A stretch of 17,162 nt of DNA from the NCBI GenBank assembly GCA_030609625.1, contig JAUWBX010000004.1, forward strand, positions 1-17,162, read 5' to 3'. A program made the translations under genes and the position numbers. Within the stretch, counting starts at the first letter, position 1. Each line of letters begins with the position of its first letter. Source of the DNA: Phycisphaerae bacterium (GTDB taxonomy: Bacteria > Planctomycetota > Phycisphaerae > Sedimentisphaerales > Anaerobacaceae). The notes beneath the pieces were generated by a model. It was not told where the DNA came from. It ran no database searches and saw only the letters and a program-made list of their open reading frames with translations. Shown in pieces: positions 14,486-17,162 of this stretch.

Positions 14486-14514
14486 TGTAACCATCATGCA
14501 CCTATCATGTTACA
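14486..14514 (+). promoter_or_regulatory. TGTAAC/GTTACA dyad before the NTPase gene
   Basis: TGTAAC (14486-14491) and GTTACA (14509-14514) are inverted and 17 bases apart, with partial symmetry (ATCAT/ATCATG) inside. A further TGTAAC is at 14401-14406; with its flank it gives GTCTGTAAC (14398-14406), paired with GTTACAGAC (14509-14517), a 9-bp inverted repeat around the hairpin. It may be an operator or an outer stem. Confidence 0.4.
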
Positions 14515-14559
14515 GACCTGCAGGTTTATTAACAGCCATCATAACCAAGAGGGCAGCCG

Positions 14560-15114
14560 ATGGTAACAACACAAAACAGGCTCATTTTGTGGACAGGCCC
14601 AAAACACTGCGGCAAGACCACCGGCGCCGCTAAACTTGTCGAAATCGCTCGCGCTGAAGGATTTAACGTAGCCGGAGTGCTGGCACCATCTATATATAAT
14701 AACGGCAAATTAGTCGGATTCGATGTGCTCGAACTGCGAAATGAAACTCGAACACCTCTGGCACGGCGCAAAATAAACGCAAGTAACACTGGGCAGTTCA
14801 CTTTCATCGCCGACGGACTAAAACTCGGCAACTCCGCTCTGAGCGCAGAAGCCACAAAAACCGCTGACATTGTCATTGTTGATGAATTCGGGCCTTTGGA
14901 GTTAGACTCCAAAGGCTGGCGTAAAAATGTCGATTCATTATTGGTTTCAAGTAATACCGTAATACTACTTGTCGTTCGGCAGGAATTGGCCGGCAAGGTT
15001 CGGCAGTTATATGCAAACATCCCCTGCCGGGACCTTGTTGGAACACAGCTAAAATCCATCGGCGAAGTCATAAGGATACTCAAAAATCGCCAATCACAGC
15101 GAAGAACAAAATGA
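14560..15114 (+). CDS. P-loop NTPase of the THEP1 type
   Basis: This 184-residue protein has a Walker A of GPKHCGKTT (13-21), a Walker B of IVIVDEFGPLEL (about 104-115) and the family's GFDVLEL stretch with LARR after it. These match THEP1-like nucleoside triphosphatases (NTPase_1 family), near the family length of about 180. GAGGG precedes the ATG by seven bases. It overlaps the MobB-MobA gene by four bases (ATGA), so it belongs to the cofactor operon. Such NTPases recur beside molybdenum genes, but the in-cell substrate is not established; an accessory role in cofactor synthesis or delivery is inferred. Confidence 0.82.
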   Translation: MVTTQNRLILWTGPKHCGKTTGAAKLVEIARAEGFNVAGVLAPSIYNNGKLVGFDVLELRNETRTPLARRKINASNTGQFTFIADGLKLGNSALSAEATKTADIVIVDEFGPLELDSKGWRKNVDSLLVSSNTVILLVVRQELAGKVRQLYANIPCRDLVGTQLKSIGEVIRILKNRQSQRRTK

Positions 15115-16235
15115 TAAAGCTTGACGGAATGTTGATGATTGGCTCAGCCGGAGCAAATATCGGCAAGACCGAGTTGGCCTGTGCGCTTATTAAAAAATTT
15201 AGCAAAAACAAACCAATTATAGGAATAAAGGTAACTACGATAAAGGCCAAAGACGGGCAATGTCCCCGCGGCGGCCGGGGTTGCGGTGTCTGCTCATCGC
15301 TCGAAGGAAACTTCTGCATCACCCGGGAAACCGACGCTGATTCGGGCAAGGACACGGCAAGACTTTTAGCTGCGGGTGCAGCAAAGGTTTTTTGGATGCG
15401 TGTTATGAAAACACATTTGAAGGAAGGCCTGGCTGCCTTGCTCGATAAGATTGGGCCAGATGCTGTTTCTCTCTGCGAATCGAACTCGCTGCGGCAGGTA
15501 GTTAAGCCGGGATTGTTTCTTATGGTCAGGGACAAAGAACCGAGGATGTGGAAAAGTTCGGCTGACACTGTAAAAAAATATGCGGATAAAGTTGTGGTTT
15601 CAGACGGCAGCAGCTTTGATTTTGATATCGGCCGGATAAAACTTCTCGGTGGTAAATGGGTAATGCAGGAGCAGGCAACGGCGATAATTATGGCCGGCGG
15701 TGACAGCAGCCGGATGGGTATGGACAAGAGTGTGCTGGCAATTAACGGTAAGCCAATGGTAGAAATAATCGCTGAGCAGCTTCGCACATCTTTCAGCCAG
15801 ACACTTATAAGCGCCAACGATGCCGAGAAGTTTGCTTTTCTGGGTTTGCAGATTGTACCGGACAGAATACAGGGGCAGGGGCCTTTGATGGGAATAGCAT
15901 CGGCCCTGGAGGCCTCAGCGAACGAGGTGAACTTTGTGGTAGCCTGCGACATTCCGCATATAGACCTGACGTATGTTAGGAAAATGCTTTCCCGGGCCAA
16001 AGGAGCGGACATAGTTATTCCGAGAAGCCGTGATAAAGAATATGAACCGCTCTTTGCAGTATATCACAAAAGCGCACTTGAAGTAATAAACAAGGTGCTG
16101 CGCACAGGGGGACGTAAAATAAGCGACGTGTTCACCCGCTGCAAAGTCAGCTACATTGAACTTAAAGCGGACTGCTTTGCCAACTTGAATACAAGGGCCG
16201 AATATGAAGAATTCTGTAAAAAATACGGGACTTAA
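15111..16235 (+). CDS. mobA: MobB-like/MobA fusion: molybdenum cofactor guanylyltransferase
   Basis: This 374-residue protein has two domains. Residues 1-185 are a MobB-like P-loop domain (GSAGANIGKTELA, 11-23) with an unusual cysteine set C51, C58, C61 and C69 (CPRGGRGCGVCSS, then C69) and a TDADSGKDTARLLAAGA segment. Residues 190-374 are MobA: AIIMAGGDSSRMGMDKSVL (191-209) binds GTP, VVACDIPHID carries the metal-binding Asp, and YEPLFAVYH follows. MobA joins GMP to Mo-molybdopterin to make the MGD form that FdnG-type dehydrogenases need. The order MobB then MobA is the reverse of the better-known MobA-MobB fusions. It overlaps its upstream neighbour by four bases and moeA by 32. The MobA half is secure; the role of the cysteine-bearing half is unknown. 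Confidence 0.9.
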   Translation: MIKLDGMLMIGSAGANIGKTELACALIKKFSKNKPIIGIKVTTIKAKDGQCPRGGRGCGVCSSLEGNFCITRETDADSGKDTARLLAAGAAKVFWMRVMKTHLKEGLAALLDKIGPDAVSLCESNSLRQVVKPGLFLMVRDKEPRMWKSSADTVKKYADKVVVSDGSSFDFDIGRIKLLGGKWVMQEQATAIIMAGGDSSRMGMDKSVLAINGKPMVEIIAEQLRTSFSQTLISANDAEKFAFLGLQIVPDRIQGQGPLMGIASALEASANEVNFVVACDIPHIDLTYVRKMLSRAKGADIVIPRSRDKEYEPLFAVYHKSALEVINKVLRTGGRKISDVFTRCKVSYIELKADCFANLNTRAEYEEFCKKYGT

Positions 16236-17162
16236 TTTCGATGATGCGTTTGAAATTGTGATGAGTTCGGCTCCTCGACTGGGCACAGAGCGTGTCGGTA
16301 TTGACCGTGCTTTGAATCGAATACTGGCAGAGGACGTGATTTCCGACATTGATATGCCACCGTTTAACAAGTCGGCTATGGACGGATTTGCCTGTCGTCG
16401 AGCCGACCTTGCAAACGAGCTTTCAATAATTGAGACTATCCCTGCCGGATATGCTCCCGGCAAATCAATCGGGACCAATCAATGTGCGAAGATTATGACC
16501 GGTGCGGTTGTGCCCGAAGGGGCTGATTGCGTAATTATGGTCGAATACACCGAAAACGTAGCAGAGAATAGGATTCGATTTACTGGGAGCACCACGGACA
16601 ACAATATATGTCTAAGGGCCGAAGATACTAAAAAAGGCGATGTTATTCTTCGAGCCGGTGAGATTATTAAAGCTGGACACATTGCGATGCTGGCAACTGT
16701 GGGCTGTATTAAACCGTCGGTGGCATTACAGCCGAGGGTAGGCATTATAGCCACGGGGGATGAATTAGTCGAACCCAGCCGGCAGCCGACCGCCTGTCAA
16801 ATCAGAAACAGCAACGCCTTCCAATTAGCCGCTCAAGTGATAGACGCCAATGCGATAGCGACCAACTACGGTATCGCTGCTGATACAAAAGAAGCTATTG
16901 ATGGTATGGTCAAAAAGGGAATAAGGCAAAACGATGTTGTGATTTTATCAGGCGGTGTATCGGTTGGTGACTATGACCTTGTCCGTGAGGTTTTGAAGGA
17001 AAACAACGTTAGACTGCTATTCGAGAGGATTGCGGTCAAGCCTGGCCGGCCTACGGTTTTTGGGCAAACAATTTCAAATTTCAAATCTCAAATTTCAAAT
17101 TTAAAGTTCTGCTTTGGATTGCCCAGCAATCCAGCATCAACCTTTATTATATTTGAACTGTT
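16204..17162 (+). CDS. moeA: Molybdopterin molybdenumtransferase MoeA (C-terminal end outside window)
   Basis: The frame is open from ATG 16204 to the window edge (319 complete codons). AAGGG precedes the start by about seven bases. The N terminus (LNFDDAFEIVMSSAPRLGTE) matches the MoeA family, so the start must lie upstream of it even though this gives a 32-base overlap with mobA. Later motifs are MPPFNKSAMDGFA, IMTGAVVPEGADCVIM, GIIATGDELVEP, SGGVSVGDYD and KPGRPTVFG, covering the central molybdate-insertion domain. MoeA uses molybdate to convert adenylylated molybdopterin to Mo-cofactor. Between TVFG and FGLPSNPAS, where the family normally has a short loop, the sequence is lengthened by a 7-bp tandem repeat (17071-17105). 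The frame stays open, so the gene may be functional. Confidence 0.92.
   Translation, partial: MKNSVKNTGLNFDDAFEIVMSSAPRLGTERVGIDRALNRILAEDVISDIDMPPFNKSAMDGFACRRADLANELSIIETIPAGYAPGKSIGTNQCAKIMTGAVVPEGADCVIMVEYTENVAENRIRFTGSTTDNNICLRAEDTKKGDVILRAGEIIKAGHIAMLATVGCIKPSVALQPRVGIIATGDELVEPSRQPTACQIRNSNAFQLAAQVIDANAIATNYGIAADTKEAIDGMVKKGIRQNDVVILSGGVSVGDYDLVREVLKENNVRLLFERIAVKPGRPTVFGQTISNFKSQISNLKFCFGLPSNPASTFIIFEL
17071..17105 (+). repeat. 7-bp tandem repeat inside moeA
   Basis: Five head-to-tail copies of ATTTCAA or near-copies (ATTTCAA, ATTTCAA, ATCTCAA, ATTTCAA, ATTTAAA) fill 35 bases. They encode about ten extra residues (ISNFKSQISN) in a surface loop position of MoeA. Base composition is far more AT-rich than the flanking gene. 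Confidence 0.85.

Noticed and set aside
14398..14517. Known Moco riboswitch
   Set aside because: Position is suggestive, but I cannot see the conserved Moco motif core; it is listed only as an unassigned hairpin.
14529..15083. 184-codon minus-strand frame of the same length as the THEP1-like gene
   Set aside because: It is the reverse-strand shadow of the P-loop NTPase gene; Walker motifs are only on the plus strand.
15080..16012. 310-codon open frame on the minus strand
   Set aside because: It lies opposite the MobB-MobA fusion, whose motifs are unambiguous. The product is Ser/Ile-rich with no recognisable domain and no ribosome site, so it is an antisense shadow.
15915..16478. 187-codon minus-strand frame across the mobA-moeA junction
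   Set aside because: It overlaps two well-identified genes and resembles no family.

Overview
The window looks like part of a chromosome of an anaerobic, formate-using bacterium, most likely a planctomycete of the Phycisphaerae/Sedimentisphaerales type. The lineage hints are two gene types common in that phylum: a pseudopilin-like protein with an AFSLIELLVVIS-type N terminus (11921-12739), and a secreted protein ending in a single dockerin-like calcium loop (12796-13674). Both are read from sequence and recalled family knowledge, so the taxonomic call is an inference.

Layout. 3-3082 is a formate dehydrogenase operon: the C-terminal part of a FdnG-like molybdopterin subunit, a FdnH-like four-cluster ferredoxin subunit and an NrfD-type quinone-reactive membrane subunit. 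A 134-bp palindromic minisatellite follows (3101-3234), then fdhE (3320-4192). After a 384-bp gene-free stretch, 4577-9115 is a tight + strand cluster: a MenA/UbiA-like prenyltransferase, a long-chain polyprenyl diphosphate synthase with an in-frame stop near its end, a radical SAM protein with extra C-terminal cysteines, and a B12-binding-type radical SAM protein. It ends at a bidirectional terminator shared with a convergent outer-membrane beta-barrel gene (9279-10076, - strand). The redox repressor gene rex follows (10418-11041, - strand) with a good promoter. Divergent from rex is a + strand run: a 63-aa Cys-rich protein, a ModE-type regulator without the molybdate-binding domain, the pseudopilin and the dockerin-tailed protein, then an unknown membrane protein (13758-14375). 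Last come a structured hairpin region and a molybdenum cofactor cluster: a THEP1-like NTPase, a MobB-MobA fusion and moeA, which runs off the window.

How the parts fit. FdnG-type enzymes need Mo/W-bis-MGD. MoeA (metal insertion) and MobA (GMP addition) make that cofactor, FdhE helps mature the enzyme, and a ModE-like regulator with a candidate operator upstream of its own operon could tie expression to molybdate. Electrons from formate would pass through the Fe-S subunit to NrfD and the quinone pool. The prenyltransferase and polyprenyl synthase could supply the quinone tail, and Rex would sense NADH/NAD+. This integration is inference.

The best candidate for an undescribed system is the prenyltransferase / polyprenyl synthase / two radical SAM cluster, which looks like a pathway that makes and then modifies a prenylated lipid or quinone. 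Other points of interest are the nonsense codon in the polyprenyl synthase, a repeat tract inserted in moeA, the hairpin before the Mo cofactor genes, and the putative ModE operator.
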